Both the position numbers and the translations under genes were made by a program. A stretch of 34,076 nt of DNA from Fulvivirga sp. (GTDB taxonomy: Bacteria > Bacteroidota > Bacteroidia > Cytophagales > Cyclobacteriaceae): contig JANQLQ010000106.1 in NCBI GenBank assembly GCA_028280565.1, positions 1 to 34,076 of the forward strand, read 5' to 3'. Below are positions 33,716 through 34,076 of the stretch, one piece after another (the stretch's first letter is position 1; every line of letters starts with the position of its first letter). The notes beneath the pieces were generated by a model. It ran no database searches. It saw nothing but the letters and a program-made list of their open reading frames with translations, and had not been told where the DNA came from.

Positions 33716-34076
33716 GCATCATTGAAAATTCAGGTGGCGTATGGAGGGGAGACATCCAAGAACAGCGCGTCACATTTGAGGCCTGTGGGCAAGCAGCCTT
33801 TAGGGGCTGGATAGCGCGCTTCGAGGGAAATTCAAGGGAAAAATGGGCTTGGCTGCCGGAGCTATTTTTCTTTTGGGCATCATTAAAAATTCAAGTGGCG
33901 TGTGGAGGGGGGACATCCAGGAACAGCGCGGCACATTTGAGGGTTGTGGGTAAGCGGCCTATAGGGACTGGATAGCGCGTTTTGCGGGGAAAATGGGCTT
34001 TGTTGCTGGCGCCTTTTTCTTTTGGTTCGTTTTCTTTTGGGCGTGCAAAAGAAAATGAACACGGACTTAGAACCTC
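33716..34076. repeat. Tandem repeat of 161-bp units, with terminal hairpin
   Basis: Unit one runs 33716-33876 and unit two 33877 to about 34030, each starting gcatcatt.aaaattca. They share segments such as gacatcca.gaacagcgcg, cacatttgag and ggatagcgcg. Unit two continues into the inverted repeat (34025-34038 with 34047-34060, one G-T pair). Its last 100 bases equal the first 100 of the window. No coding frame of note lies here. The 33612-33715 stretch holds nothing I recognise. Confidence 0.85.

Overview
The window looks like chromosomal DNA of a Bacteroidota species, most likely order Cytophagales. The grounds are a hybrid sensor kinase fused to an AraC-type output domain, many lipoproteins with Bacteroidota-style lipoboxes, sigma-54 regulators with non-canonical GAFTGA loops, a TamB-like protein, a DUF2279 protein, an all-in-one two-component protein with a TPR sensor, TAnnTTTG-type promoter elements and few Shine-Dalgarno sites. 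There is no phage, insertion sequence, CRISPR array or tRNA that I can recognise.

Layout. (1) 1-355: part of a dispersed repeat with a hairpin, then a terminator. (2) 356-5393: an export module. A HlyD-type adaptor and an ABC ATPase lie on the minus strand, without a permease. They diverge from an NtrC-type regulator and an NtrY-like kinase on the plus strand. A good -24/-12 sigma-54 promoter candidate sits in front of the adaptor gene, so the regulator probably controls this operon. (3) 5394-6175: a gene-poor stretch filled with palindromic dispersed repeats. (4) 6176-13997: a compact minus-strand run of seven genes, all with export signals: a small lipoprotein, a barrel protein, a DUF2846-like protein, a seven-repeat propeller lipoprotein, two outer-membrane barrel proteins and a TPR-CHAT protease that itself carries a lipobox. 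Three of the junctions are TAATG stop/start overlaps. This is the best candidate for an undescribed system. (5) 13998-14379: the divergent control region, holding four related heptamers arranged as two 21-bp-spaced pairs in inverted orientation. (6) 14380-16476: a lipoprotein with five FN3 domains and a C-terminal DNRLRE-type domain, followed by a strong hairpin. (7) 16865-19822: a TPR hybrid kinase/response regulator/AraC protein. (8) 19823-20334: a second copy of a dispersed repeat with a near-perfect 35-bp palindrome, next to a possible 50-codon gene.

(9) 20335-29781: mostly housekeeping genes. An HNH nuclease and a cytoplasmic NlpC/P60 peptidase are followed by a tsaD-thioesterase-smpB operon, which diverges by only 11 bp from a very large tamB-like gene; a DUF2279 protein and a small unknown protein come after it. 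(10) 29860-31543: the RNase P RNA gene with its own promoter element and terminator, then a sigma-54 type response regulator that has lost its DNA-binding domain. (11) 31559-33611: a 46-residue lipoprotein, a LuxE/PaaK-like acyl-activating protein and an acidic lipoprotein. (12) 33612-34076: a 161-bp tandem repeat whose end matches the first 100 bases of the window.

What ties the accessory part together is the cell envelope: export, surface lipoproteins, barrels and signal transduction. The operon and domain assignments are read from the sequence. The functional links between the CHAT operon, the FN3 lipoprotein and the hybrid kinase are inference from position.
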